The notes below the pieces were generated by a model. That model ran no database searches, had not been told where the DNA came from, and saw only the letters and a list, made by a program, of their open reading frames with translations. From Rotaria macrura (taxonomy: Eukaryota > Rotifera > Eurotatoria > Philodinida > Philodinidae): a DNA stretch of 64,000 nt. This document shows positions 9,751-24,700 of this stretch, in pieces (position 1 is the first letter of the stretch; every line of letters begins with the position of its first letter). Location of the stretch: the NCBI GenBank assembly GCA_900239685.1, contig OENT01000137.1, positions 124,001-188,000 on the forward strand, read 5' to 3'. Position numbers and translations under genes: made by a program.

Positions 9751-12700
9751 CTGAAAAAAAAACAACAAAACATTAAGTGTATTGTGAAGCCTTGTTATAA
9801 GTCATGATTGTGCCATCGTGTCCCATGTCGTCTTTCGCAGTTCACAGACTTGATGCATGTTGCCATTAGAGAATGATGGCATAAACAGTATTTCTACTAA
9901 TTGATAAGCAAATTTTTTCCTTAAGCGATTTTAGTAGTCATTAGAAAACATTTGTCATATTAATGATGGACATAGATCTATGAAAAATAATGCTACTTGT
10001 CTTTTGTTTTCAAATAAGAATGACATATATCATCTTTATTTGATGACAATAACAAATGATAGTCATTCACATATTGATCATAACAAACTGTATGATCGTG
10101 AGATACTTTATTTGTTGCAAACATTTCTATCAGTAATGACATAATGATATTTTCACTTAAGCTTTTGTGATTGCTATTAGCTATTCATCTAGATGTTTCA
10201 TATTTATTGGAATTTAACATCGGCTGATCTAGGTCAAAATCCAAATGATTTAAGTTAGCGTCACAGAGATAGAATAGATACTGCCTAGAACATAGGCACA
10301 CCGATTTCTACTTATATAATAGTAATTTAAAATACTAATATGAAATTGTATACTAACGCTACTAAACTTATCCATTGAACCATATCTATATATATATCAG
10401 ATAATCTACAAAAAAATTGACAATTGATTTTTTACATAAATTTCATTTTATATGCGCTCACACGTATGGTTGTCTCTGTCATCACACTATGAGATGCTTC
10501 ATAGAATTCTCTACTGTCGTCCGCATTAGCATTCAATATCAGTTCTATAACTACTCCAACGAACGTGAGGGTATATATACATAAAGGAATTAAGTTTTCG
10601 ACACTGTCGAAGTTGACTTCTTTTCTACCACCTCACATATGAGATTATCGAAGTCTAGTAGTACAATAAAAAAGAATCATTTATTGAACTTAATCAAATT
10701 AATGCATATCTTCTAATCATTTTAAAGCTTACTCTCTTAATAATTATGTTGAGAAGTGAAAGAATTTTTACTAATGACTAATAAAATAATGCAATTTTTA
10801 TATCTTAGTAAATAGAAACATAAAATTAGTAGGATTATCTTAAAACATTTTGTAGAAATGTTTATCAACATGTATTTTTCATTGATGAAAAACATTCAAT
10901 TCAATTTTATGAAACCGATATGAATTCTTAAGATTTTTCATTAAAATTTCTTGTTTAGAACCTATCGATTGAAAACACACATACCTGTAATTATAACATT
11001 GAAATTCATAAATTGTGTTCGTATTTTTTGTTTAACATTTGCAACATATTTACCAGCATGTTCGAATTGAGCTTCTTTAATTATTAAACGATGATTACCA
11101 GTCGAAGATGATTCGATGTGATAATGTTCATTGGTTTTGATTTGTTGACCATCTCTTGTCCATATAACTTCAGGTGGTGGTGTGCCTGTTGCTTGACATT
11201 CAAGTGTACATGAACCACCTTGACTTACATGAATGTCGACCGGTGCTGACGATTCATCAGGTACATCTAATTTTTGTATTTATATTGAAAAAATAAATAT
11301 TATCTCACATAGATGTATTAGTTTACCTCTAACAGTAACTTGACTGAGTAGTTCAGTAGTACTCGTTGCACTTTCGACAACAGCCTTTAAGAAAAAAAAC
11401 GAAATTTAAGAAAAAAATAGAAAGCAACGAATGTGTTTTTTTTTCTTCTTTCATACTTTATACAATCCTGCATCTTTTAATTCAACGCTTAGTAATTTCA
11501 AAATATGTGTTGATCCGTCATCAATCATTTCAATACGATTCGATACATGCGTAAGTTTCTGATCATTATGAAACCATGTACAAGTTGGTAATGGAGTACC
11601 GCTGGCTGTAACAGTTATTGTAACGTCTTGTCCACGTGATATATCGAAATCTTTTAACTTTTGTTGCGTAGTTGGTGGTGCTAACAAAATATAAATAAAA
11701 TATTAGTTGCTGTTCTTTATTCTGTTTTACAGTTTCTACGTTCACTTACGAAGAACTTCAATATTGATTTCAGCTGTGTGTGTACCATATTGATTTTCAA
11801 CTTTACATTCATATCTGCCTGCATATTTTATTGTTCCAAATGGAATAATAAATATTGAATGACCAGTCGTTTGATCAACTTTAATCTCGTAGCCATCTTT
11901 ATTCGATAGAACTTGTCCATCACGTAACCATGTTACTTTTGGTGTTGGATGTCCTTTAGCCATACATTCGATGGTTAATTTTTCGCCTGTTTTTATTTGA
12001 ATAAACTTTGGTGGTGCTTGTGTAAATACAGGCGCTTGTTGGCCAATAACTCTAATTATTCTTGTTCGCGTTGTACCTGCACTACTTGTTACTATGGCTT
12101 GATATTCACCAAGATAACGTTCATGAAAATTATGAAACACAATACGATAAATACCATCTTCAGTAACGATTAAATCATAATCGGATGAATTAGATGATAA
12201 TTCATGTCCATTGAGTAACCATGTGACTTTAGGTTGTGGCTTACCTTTAGCACGAATTTCTAAGAAGAAGTCTTCACCAATTTTAGCTGTATTAGCAGCT
12301 GTAGAATCATTTAAATCAGCCAATAATTGCGGTTTTTCCTCTTTGATTGTGATAATAGTTTTCACTTCTATACTTCCACCTTTACTCTTAATAACAATAG
12401 TGTAAACACCTTTATCTTCTGCACGTAAATCATCAATAACTAATTTATAGGAATTAAATTCGTCATTTACAATACGGATACGTTTATCGAATGTAATCAG
12501 TTGTGAATCTTTATACCAGGTAACTGTATTATTTTCACCACTGAGCTGAATAGGTATTTGAGCCTGTTCGCCAATATTAAATGTCAAGTTCGGTTCAAGT
12601 TTAGATTCTAACTTAGGTTTAGTATGAACGATGACAGTTGTACTTGATTCGATCTTTTCAAGACCATTGTCAATAACAGCAGTATATTTGCCTGCATCAG

Positions 12701-15700
12701 TTGTATCTAATTTTGGAATAGTTAATGTTGTTTGATGTGGATGATCTTTTGGTGTTTCAATTTTATGTTTTGGTGATGATTGAATTGGTTGACCATTGAA
12801 GAGCCATGTTACTTTTGGTTGAGGAAGACCTTAATAAAAGATTGAAAAAGAAAGGAAAGTTACAATTGATAGTGATTAATTTATTTTTGTTTTTCCTTCA
12901 TTTACCTTCAGCTTCAACAGTTAATGTTGTTTGTTCACCGAAAACACCATCAATTGTTTCGGGTAATTTAGTTTTCACAGCAATAGGTGCTGTAACATTA
13001 ACTTTAACTGGTTCAGTTTCTTGTTTACCTAATTTATTCTTTGCAACTAATGTATAAGTACCTTGATCTTCTTGTCCGACATCGGTAGTAACCAATCGAC
13101 AAACTTTGGTTTTTTCATCATATGTTATTTGTGTTTTAGGTGACGGTTTGATTTCTTTACCATCTTTCATAAAAACGACATCAGGTTTTGGTTTTCCATC
13201 AACAATATATTCGAGTGTTAATGTTTCATGTTGTTTCAAATCTGTTTTATTTGGTTGTGACGATGGTTTAATTGAAACATTATCAACTGTTGTTACTTGA
13301 ACATTGGAGTCGATCTTTCCTAATGAATTTTCAATATTTATACGATAATTACCCTCATCATCAGGTTGAACTTTTTTAATCTGAATTTCGTATGTTGTTG
13401 AATCATTCGGACTTGGCACAATATCGTAATGATCACCATTGATAGGTATTTGAATTTCATTTTTATACAATCTAATCGTTGGCTTGGGTGTAGCTAAACA
13501 TTTAAATGTAATTGTTGCTGTTTGATTTAAATGTGCTTCACATGTCGGTTGTGGTTTCTGTAATAATTGTGGAGCTGTCTCAACTTGTAGTTGAACAGTT
13601 TCTTCAACAGGTGTACCGATTGAATTTTCTAAACGTACTGTTATCGGACCAGAATGTTTCGATGTTGTTTGATTTATTGTCAATGTACTTTTACCAGTTG
13701 CTGTATCCGTTTTAACATCAAAACCATCTTTAGATGTTAATGGTTTACCATCACGTAGCCATGAAACTTTTGGTGATGGATTTCCATCGAATTCGCATTC
13801 GAAATGTGCTGGTTCACCTTCTTTAACAGTAAGTAATGATTGCGGTTTCTTTTTTAATTCGGGCGCTTTTTGTACTTGTACTTTAATTTTTTTAGATTTA
13901 ACTTGCCCGACATCATTCGTTATGACGGCTTGATATTCACCACTATCTTTCGGTTTAGAATTCTTAATTAGCAATGTATATGTTTCTTCTTCTTCAACGA
14001 TTTCATAATCTTCTTCGATTGTTTCAATAATTTCTTCACCATTTTTGTACCATTTAACATTAGGTTTCGTGCCTGATGTTTGTATTGTTAATGGAATTGT
14101 TTCACCTGCTTGCACAGTTACATCTTTGCTAAGATCAGATTTAAGCGTTGGTTTTATTTGTTGAACATTAAGATTTAATTTAACTTCGGCAGTACCACCA
14201 ATATTTGTTGCTTGACATGTATATGTTGCTTTATCAGTCATTTGACTAGATTTAAATGTAAGTGTTTGCGTACCATCAGGTTCACTGTGTGGAACAATAT
14301 TATCAGATGGTTCAAGTGGTTGCCCATCTTTGAGCCAAGTAATCGTTGGTGTTGGTGAGGCAGAGATTTTACATTGTAATTTAGCTGGTTCACCGATGTG
14401 CACGTTGACATCGGCAGGTTTACCTATTAATATCAGATGTTTACAATGAACAAGGATGACTTTGCTGAATGAAAATATTGCTTTGTTTTTCTACTATGCT
14501 CTTCAAACTCTTCTAAATAACATGAACACCTATAGATATTGATCTTTTCTTAAAACAACATCAGAACACGTATGAGACTACGCTCCTTCATGAATGAATG
14601 ACCACGTCAATTGTAGAATATCTTTAAGTCTTACTTGAAAGTTAAAATTTTTGAGACATATATATTTCAATGCATACAAAATAGTATAACTTCTAACAAA
14701 TAGTAACGATGAGAAATAAGGATTTCTTATTTTTCTCCTCGATCTCTTATAATGATTACGAAGAGTAATATCAATATTGACATTTCGTGAATTACACGTC
14801 TTAGTTTGTTGTCCTTGTTTGATTTCAATCTAATCAATTGTTAGAACAATGTACATTCGTAAAAAGTCGATACTGACAAGCTTTCGTTCGTGCTTAATGT
14901 GATGTACCTTCAACTTTTGGTTTGATGCAAACATCAAGTTTTGATTGTGTTTTGATAGTTTCAAGACCATTTGAAACAACCACTTCATAGACACCTGTAT
15001 CGACAAGATCAACTTTAGGTATTGTTAATTTAGTAATATTTCCTTTGGATTCAATCTTATGTTTAGCTGATGGTGTTATTTCTTGACCGTTGAAAAACCT
15101 GAAATAGTGAAATCAATACATTTCTATGGCTATTTAACCGTTGTTTTCTTCTCCTATGATTAATATACCATTTAATTGTTGGTTTTGGTAGTCCATCACA
15201 ATCGACTTCAAGTGTAACACTTTGTCCAACTTGTGCTACATTATCTTTGAGTGCTGTATTAAATTTCAATGGTGATGAAATTTGAACATGTGTTTGAGCT
15301 TCACGTGTTTGTAATTTATTTTTACATATGACTTTATAAACACCCTGGTAATGAAGGGAAAAACAAAGAAGAATTCAATATTTTTCAATCAAAAGAAGAA
15401 AATCGAAATATTTTATTACTTTATCATCTGGTGTAGCTTGTTTTACTGTTAGTGTACAAGTACCATCTGGTTTTTTTGTTATTTCAACATTATCGGATGG
15501 TTTTATTTCTTTACCATCTTTTGTCCATGTAACTTCAGGTTGCGGACGTCCACTAACATGGCATTCAAGTTGAATCGGTTTACCAAGTTGAATGATTTGT
15601 TGTTCAGGAAATTCACATTTAAGATCGGTTGGTTCAATAACCGATAGTTTACATTGAGATTCTTTATCTCCGAGAGGATTTGAAATGACAACTTTATAAT

Positions 15701-18700
15701 TACCTTCGTCTTCTGGTTTAACATTAGGAATAACTAATTCATATGTATCATCATTAACTTTAGTACCCATATTTTTCAATTCAACATTATCTTTAAACCA
15801 TTTAACTGTTGGTTGTGGACTTGCGGATGAGACAACAGATAAACGTAATTCTTTACCTAGAAGACATTCTTGATCGGTTAAACCTTTGGATATTGTTGGT
15901 GCAGCTGTAACATTCAAATTAAATGATGCTTCAGTTGTTCCAACGGGATTTTCGAGTTTACAAGTTAATGGACCACTTTGATCGACACGAGCATTTTTAA
16001 CAGTTATATGAAGACGACGAGTAGCAGCATCAAATGTATGTTCAATACCATCTTTAGGTGTCAATGGTTTACCATCACGCAGTAATGTTATCTTAGGAGC
16101 AGGCAGAGCATCGACTTGACATTCGATATTAGCTGTTTCACCTTGCTTAACGGTTGTATCAGTCGGTTTAGATACGAATTCAGGTAATTCTTAATGAATT
16201 AAGAACACTCATATTAATGAAAAGAATCTCAAATGATTTTCTACTCTACTTACTCGTCACAGTAACAACGGTCTTTTTCGATTTGATTTGTCCACCTGGA
16301 TTTTGAATGACGGCACTGTACTCTCCTTGATCTTTTTCTGTTGATTTTTCAATAATTAATTTGTATGTTTCACCATCTTCGACGACTTTAACGCCTGGTT
16401 GATTCAATGGAATTTCTTCGTTTCCTTTAAACCATTTAACTTGTGGTTTAGGTTTACCATCGGCTTGTATTGTTAAAACGATGGGTTCATCTTTGGTTAC
16501 ACTTAATGTTGGTTGCAAATCTGATTTAAGTTTTGGTTGTACAGCTGTTACATTCAAATTCATTTTCGGTGATTCAACTTCACCAGCTTTGTTTGTTGCT
16601 TTCAATGTATACGAACCTTTGTCATCTAATTGTGTCTTATCAATAACTAACGATATACCGTCAGGTTTGTCGACAATTTTCATACGTTTATCGTCAATGT
16701 CGAATGGTTGACCATTTTTAAACCATTGAATATGTGGTTTTGGTACACCAGATAGTTTAACATTTAATTCGGCTGGTTCATCAATAACAACTTGAACGTC
16801 TTGTACTTTTCCGTCAATTTTAGGTTTCATAAGAACATCAACATTACATGCTGATGTTATTGTACCTTGTGGATTCGTTGCAACAATTTTAAATTGTCCA
16901 CCATCAGTTAAATCAACACGATTTATTGTCAATGTTTGTGTACCATCAGGTTTTGATTCAATTTTTTGTTTTGTTGTTGATTTTATTTCAATATCATTTT
17001 GAAACCATTTTATTGTTGGTTTCGGTATACCATTACAACGACATGATAATGTTAAATTTTGTCCACTAATTACATCTGTATCTTGTAATTTATCAACGAA
17101 TGATAATGGTGCAGTAACGATTAAATTTGTATGTTCTTCCATTGTTTCAGCTGGATTCTTGGCACGTATGGTATATTTACCTTGATCTTCTTCTTTAACA
17201 TTCGAAATAATTAGACTAACTTCACTTGTTTTCTCATCATATTCAATACGAAAACGAGCTTTATCATCTAATGTGGTTACATCTTTTTTGTCCTTTAAGA
17301 AAGTTATTTCAGGTTTTGGATGTCCAGAAACTTTACATCGAATGACAACTTGTTCATCTTGAACAGCTTCGATTTTCGGTGGTAAAGATTCAATAACAGG
17401 TGCAGTCTGAACAGTAAGTTTAGCTTGACTTGTTATTTCACCTTCGCTATTTTTCATAACAACTTTATATACACCTTCATCGGTTGGTTTGGCTTGTTTG
17501 ATTTTTAATTCATGTAGATTTCCTTCTTTCGGTGTTATTATTTGAAAGTGTTGATCATTAGGTGAAATAGGTTTATCATTAAAATACCATTCAGGTTTCG
17601 GTGCTGGATTTCCACTTGATTCAATTGATAATGTAACATCATGTCCTTGAATAATACTTTCATCTTTTAATGGTTTTGTTAATTTCGGTTGTGTACGAAC
17701 ATCAAGTTTAACATCATGTGTTAATTTGCCAGCTGGATTTTCAACTTGACATGTTATAGTTCCTGTATGTTTATCAGCATCAACTTTACGTAATGTTAAT
17801 GAAGCTTTTTGTGTTGTCGTATCGAATGTAATCGAACAATCAGCATTAGGTGTGAGAGGCTTACCATTTAATAACCAAGTTATTTTCGGTGTTGGAAATC
17901 CAGATAGTTGAGCATCATATGTAACATCTTTACCTTGACTAACCGAAGCATCTTCGGGAGCTTTGAGAAATACGGGTATTTGTTGTACAGTAACTTTGAC
18001 TTTTTTACTTTTAACAACTCCAGCAGAATTCTCGATGGATGCTTGATATTCACCTTGATCACCGACAGTCGCTTTAGGAATGCGAAGAACTGCAGTACAA
18101 GTTGTATCGCCTGGTTTAGTCGGCTGTTCAATAGTGACAGGACCAACTTCGTTGCCATCTTTATAAAATTTAACTGTTGGCATGGGTCGACCATCAACAG
18201 CAAGACGATAGATAAGTTCATCACCGACTTGTATGGTTTGTGGTTCAAGATCATTTTTTAATGTTGGCTTTACTTCTGTATAAAACAAAACAAAACATTT
18301 TCATTATTAAATCTTGTGAATGACTCGTGTCGTGTACCTTTGACAGTTAAATTAATTTTAGCCTCAACAGATCCGACTTTATTTGTTGCACGTGCTGTAT
18401 ATGGTTGAGAATCTTGTATTGTCGTATCATTAATTATTAGTGTTGATTGTCCATTATCATCATCGACAATTTGAATACGAGCATCAGGTTTTATTTCAGT
18501 ACCATCAGCTTTATGCCATGTTACTGTTGGTTTTGGTATAGCGGAAAATTTAACACTTAATTTGCCAGGTTCATTCAATAAGCATGACACATCGGCAGGT
18601 TTACCTTCAACTTTTGGTTTAACTAGAAATTATTATGAATATTCAATCAACGAAAGAAATCAAAATTCAACATCGAAATCGAAACAACATACCACAAACA

Positions 18701-21700
18701 TCAACATTAGCTGTTGTTTCAATTTTTTCTTTTCCATTATCAGCTACAACTTTATAAACACCAACATCAGGCATATCAGCTTTATTTATTGTTAATGTAC
18801 TTGTTGGACCTTTTGTATCGATACGAGTCTTTTGATTAGATTTTATTTCCGTATCATTGAAATACCTTTTTTGTTTTGAAAAAAACAAACGCACAGATCA
18901 ATATTGATAAAGAAAAAGGCAAACATGCGAATCTTTTTCATGAACTTACCATGTTAATTTCGGTTTCGGCACACCTTCACAATCAACAGTGAAAACACCA
19001 TTGTTACCTTGGATGATATCTAAATCATTCAATTGACTATTGAATTTTAATGGAGCTGTTACATTAACATGTGATGTTGAATCAACTTTTCCAACTTTAT
19101 TTTTAACTGATAATGTATATGCACCTATATCTTCTTCTTTAACATTGGGAATAGTTAAAATACATTCATCACCATGATGTTCAATTTTAATATGATCCGA
19201 TGGTGTTATTGGTTTTTGATCTTTGAGCCATTGAATATCAGCTTTCGGACGACCATGTATATTTGTTTTGAGTACAAGTGGCTGATTCAATGTTATTTCT
19301 TTATCAGTTAATGACGGTTCAATACGTGGTGTTTCTATTTAGAAAGAACAAAGTAGATTATCGATTTGTTTGTACAAATACTTTCTTCATACATACCAAG
19401 TACTTTAAGTTGTACAGTTGTATCAGTTTCACCAAGAGGATTTTTAACTTTGATATGAACAGGTAATTCATCTTCAGGTGTTACATCATGAATAATTAAT
19501 TTTGATGTCGTTGGTGTTTCTTCAACAATTTCGTATTTCTTCGATGGTTTAATTGATTTATCACCATGAATCCTTTTCATATACGCGACACATTAAAAAA
19601 TCATAACAAACTGAATAAGAAAAAAGAAGCTTACCATTCAACTTGTGGTTTTGGCGAACCCGAAACATCAATAGTAAAAACTGCATCCGTATGTAATAAT
19701 GCTTCTGTATCGGTTGGTTTTTTGGTAATTTTTGGTGCAGCTAAAATATATAAATAAATCAAAACAATTCAAATGACGGCAAAAGGAAAACATGGGCGTG
19801 TATTACTTTTAACTGAACATTGCACAGTTTCTTCAATTGTACCAGTTGAATTTTCTGCTTTAACTGTAATCTTTCCATCATGTTTCGATGTTACTTGTTT
19901 GATACTTAATACTGATGTACCATTAGTTTGATCAGTTTGTACATCGAAACCATCCTTTGGTGTTATAGGTTTTCCATCAAATAACCAGGTAATTTTCGGT
20001 GCTGGATAAGCATCGATTTTAGTATGAAATTCGGCTAATTGATTTTCATTAATATCAATCGATTTTGGTTTTTCAAGAAATTCAGGTGATTTCGTAACGA
20101 CTAATTTTCCTTTCTTCGATTTAATTGCACCACCAGAGTTCGTTATAACAGCTGAATAATCACCTTGATGATCTGGCTTACATTTAGGAATTTTAAGAAT
20201 AAATGTATCAGATGGTACGTCATGAATTATTTCGAAATCTTTATTCGTTGGAAGAATTTCTTCCGTATCATTTTTATACCAACGTATTGTTGGAAGAGGA
20301 TTTCCTGTTGCTTTTATTGTAAATTGTGCTGATTCATCACGTGCTGCATTGACATTTGTAATGTCAGATAAAATTTGTGGTTTTATTTCTTTAACTGCTA
20401 AATTAATTTTCGAATCGATTTCGCCAACTTTATTTGTTGCACGAGCTATATATGCTGATGTATCTGTTAGATCAGTTTTTTTAATCTTGAGAACACTTGT
20501 ACCATCAGGTAATTCACTTATTTCAATATTATCGTTCGGTTTGATTGGTGTATGTAAATCATTTTCTTTATACCTAAAATAAAATAGTATGAAAGAAACG
20601 AGTGACGTAGGCATGAGACGATAGGAGAACTTGAAGTACGAACCAAGTAACAGTTGGTTTTGGTATAGCACCAAATTTCGTTCGTAATTCAGCTGGTTCA
20701 TTAATTTGTACGGTTACATCATTGACTTTACCATCAACTTTTGGCTTAGCTAAAAGAAATTGAGAACAGAAGAAACAAATGAGGAGAATTTTTTTCTAGA
20801 ATGATAGTCACATACTGCAAACAGAAATATTTGCTTTTGTTTCAATAGTACCATCAGGATTGGTTGCTATACATTTGTAAACACCTTGATCGGTTAATTC
20901 TGCTTTTGATAATGTTAATGTATGAATATTTTGTTTGGATTCAACTTTTGTTTTAGGACTATTTTTAATTTCTTGATCATTAAAAAACCTATTAGAATCA
21001 ACGAAAAGAAAACGAACATATTATTAGTAAAGTTACAACAGAATTCTATTATATAGTACGATGTAACTACTATTTTGTCAATCATATCGGAAGGTATTAT
21101 TGTAAGCTTTTTAAATTGTACAAAAAATTCTTCATCAACTCGTTAAACTATCTTTTAGAGCGTGATAAAGAGATCATGGATAGAGAACTTCCGAATAGAG
21201 AAAAACGTCGTCATTGAAGAATCTATCGAGAAAAGCAATCGATGGATGAAAAAAGGAAACATGAATTTTGACTGAATATCAATAATGAACAATGGCAAAG
21301 AACATAGTTCATTTCAACTCTATGTGGTAAGATACTTTTTATGTAAAATTCTTGAACAAAATTAAGTCAAAGAAAGACACAATTATTTTATGTACCATTT
21401 AACGGTTGGTTTCGGTATTCCATTTGTTTCAACCGTTAATGTTAATGGCGATTGGGAGAGAACATCTTGATCTTTCAATGGTTGCATGAATTCTAATGGA
21501 GCTTGCACTGTTATTGTTGAATTTATTTCATTGTGTCCAACTTTATTTTTAACTAATAGAGTATATTTATCTTGATGATCTGTTTCATCGATCGATTTTA
21601 TAAATAATTCACATGTACCATCAGGTAATGATTTGATTTTATGTCGATCGTCAGGTTTGAATTCTTTACCATTTTTAAGCCATGTTGTTGTTGCTTTTGG

Positions 21701-24700
21701 TCGACCACCAATAACTTTACATTTAAGTGTAACATCAGAACCAACGGGTTGTGTTATGTTACCAAATGGTTGATCAACTAATGGATGTTCAAGTATTGTT
21801 AATTGTGCTGTTGATTCAACACGACCAAGAGGATTTTCAGCTGACACTCGATATTTGCCTTCATCAGTTGTTTTAGCATTTTTAATGATTAACGTATGAG
21901 TTACGCCATCCGATTCAATAGTATGGTGATCATCGGGTTTGATTGGTACGTCATCTTTCGTCCATGTTATTTTCGGTGATGGTAAACCAGTGATATCGAC
22001 GGGAAAACGAATTTCATTATTGACCATAACTTCTTGATCGGTTAATTTCTTAGATATAACCGGTGCAGCTAAAAATAGGAAAAAAACGATACACGTTTTT
22101 GCTTGTTTTTCTTCTCTTTAGTGTTCAATGTTATTTACTTTGAACATCAAGTGTGACTGGTGCATCTGTTGTACCAGCTGAATTTTCCACTCGACAAATT
22201 AGTTGACCAGCTTGTTTAGGAGTTGCTCCTTTATGCTTAAGTGTAATTTGACCTGTCTTAGAATCGAATTGACTTTCAAAACCCAAGTCCGGTGTTAATG
22301 GTTTATCGTTTTTAAGCCTACATTGAAATAGAACAAGAAGTTTTTCTTTGTCTTTCGAAGAACTATGTTGCTCACCATGTTACTTTTGGTTGTGGATAAG
22401 CATCAATTTGTGCATCGAATACAACTGATTCACCATCTTTAATTGTTTGTGATTGTGGTAATTTAGTAAATTCGGGTTTTTTCTCTACAGTAACTTTTGA
22501 TTTCTTTGATTTTACTGTTCCACCTGGATTGATTGCTTGGACGGAATATTCAGCTTGATGTTCAGGTGAACAATGCGGTACCGTTAATGTATATGTTTGT
22601 TTATTATCAAATGTTATGTGATAATCTGTATTGGTAGCTGGGTTTATTTCATCATTACCTTTAAACCATTTCACTTGTGGTTGTGGTAGACCAATTATTT
22701 CAACTTGAAGTTCTAATGGTTTATTTTTTTCAATTGTTACTTGTTCTTGTAAATCACGAACAATATTTGGTTTAATTGAATTAACAGTTAAATTCATTTT
22801 AGCTTCGATTTCACCAAAACGATTTTTAGCTTTGCATGTGTAAGTGGCTTTATCGTCGAGTTGAGTCGGCGAAATTTTTAATGAATGTACATTGGGTTTA
22901 TCTTCGTGTAAGGTTAGGCGTTGATCAGGAACGATGGGAACATTATTCTTATACCAGGTTACTTCAGGTTTTGGAAAACCAGAAAATGTACATTCAAGTA
23001 CAGCTGGTTGTTGAACATTGACAGTAACATCGTTGGGTTTACCTTCGACTTTCGGTTTGCCTGAAGAAAAAAATAGAACGAAATAATCATGTCTCATGTA
23101 GAAGAACATCATTCAACAGTAAATACATACTGCCAACAGTAAGAGTACAAGTTGTTTCGACAGGTTTACCCGAACCATTATCACCAACTGCCTTATAGAC
23201 ACCTGTCATAATACAAAATAAAATAGGTGATGATTAGTAACTATTCACTATACATATTCAAAAGCAACAAAAATATTAAATTCAATCTACCGGCATCCGT
23301 CTGATCTGCACGATTGATTGTTAACGAATGAACATTTTGTTTCGATGAAATCGATTGTTTTTGTGTTGATTTAAGTTCAATATCATTAAAGTACCTATGA
23401 AAAACAAAAGCAAAAGAATAGATTCAGATGTTTTTCTTGGTAGAATGACGTCCTAGTTCGAACTGATATTGAACTCTTTAGCCTTTATAAGAAGTCTTAG
23501 TTTTCAGTTGTCAATATTCATAGTTTTAGTTCAAGACGTTGATCACAGTACTGTATGGTATGTATGACTGTAGATTTACTGCACAAACTTAAAACTAATT
23601 ACGATTGCATCCTATTTAATCAATACTACAGACTGTTGTAACTAATTAAATAAATAAGATAGTTTTTTGTTTTGTACTGATTCATTGTCCTTGAAAATTT
23701 TTTGATCTTGTTTTTTTTCTCCCTATCGTGCAACTTACCATTTGACATTCGCCTTCGGTATGCCCTGTACTTCACAAGTTAATGTAGCATTTTGTGTATT
23801 AAGTACATCGGTATCTTGTAATGGTTGAATGAATTTCAATGGTGCTGTTACATGTAAATGAGCATCAGTTTGATTTGTACCAACTTTATTCTTAGCTATA
23901 CATGAGTACAATGCTTGATCATCTTCATTAATATCTTTGATAATTAACTTAGCATGACCATCTTTATCGATAGGTACAATCGAATATTTTTTATCATCAA
24001 CTTTGATTTCTTTTCCAGCTTTCAACCAAGTTAACGATGGTTGTGGTGTACCAGAAACTTTTACATTTAATTCGACTGTTTCTTTAGCAATAACTGTTTT
24101 ATCTTGTAAACCGGAAATAAATTCAGGTGCATTGATAACATGAAGTTTAGCTTCGCTTTGAACTTGTCCAAGTTCATTTGTTGCTTTAACACTGTAAACA
24201 CCGTTATCGTTTAATGTTGTATTTTTAATAATAAGTTTATGTTGATTTGTTTTTGCATCATATGATATATCATATTTATTTGGCAATGAACTTATTGGTT
24301 TACCATTACAAAACCATTGAATATTGGCTTGTGGTGATGATTGAAATTCACATGTGAATGTTGCATCATTATTATGAATAACTTCTGTGTCCGTTAGAGG
24401 TTTAAGAAGAATGGGTGCTGAACGAACATGAATATCGACAGTTTCTTCAGCCGTACCAGCTGGATTCTCGGCTCGAATCGTTATTGGACCAACATGTTTT
24501 GTTGTTATATTTTTAATAGTTACTGTAGCAATACCAGTTTTCATATCGAATGTTGTTTCGTATCCTTCTTTTATTGTAACTGGTTTACCGTTGACCAGCC
24601 AAGCAATTTTCGCTAGTGGTAATGCATCAATTTGACATTCAATTTTGCCTGTATCTGCTTGGTTCACAGTTATTGATTGTGGTTTTTTAATAAATGTTGG

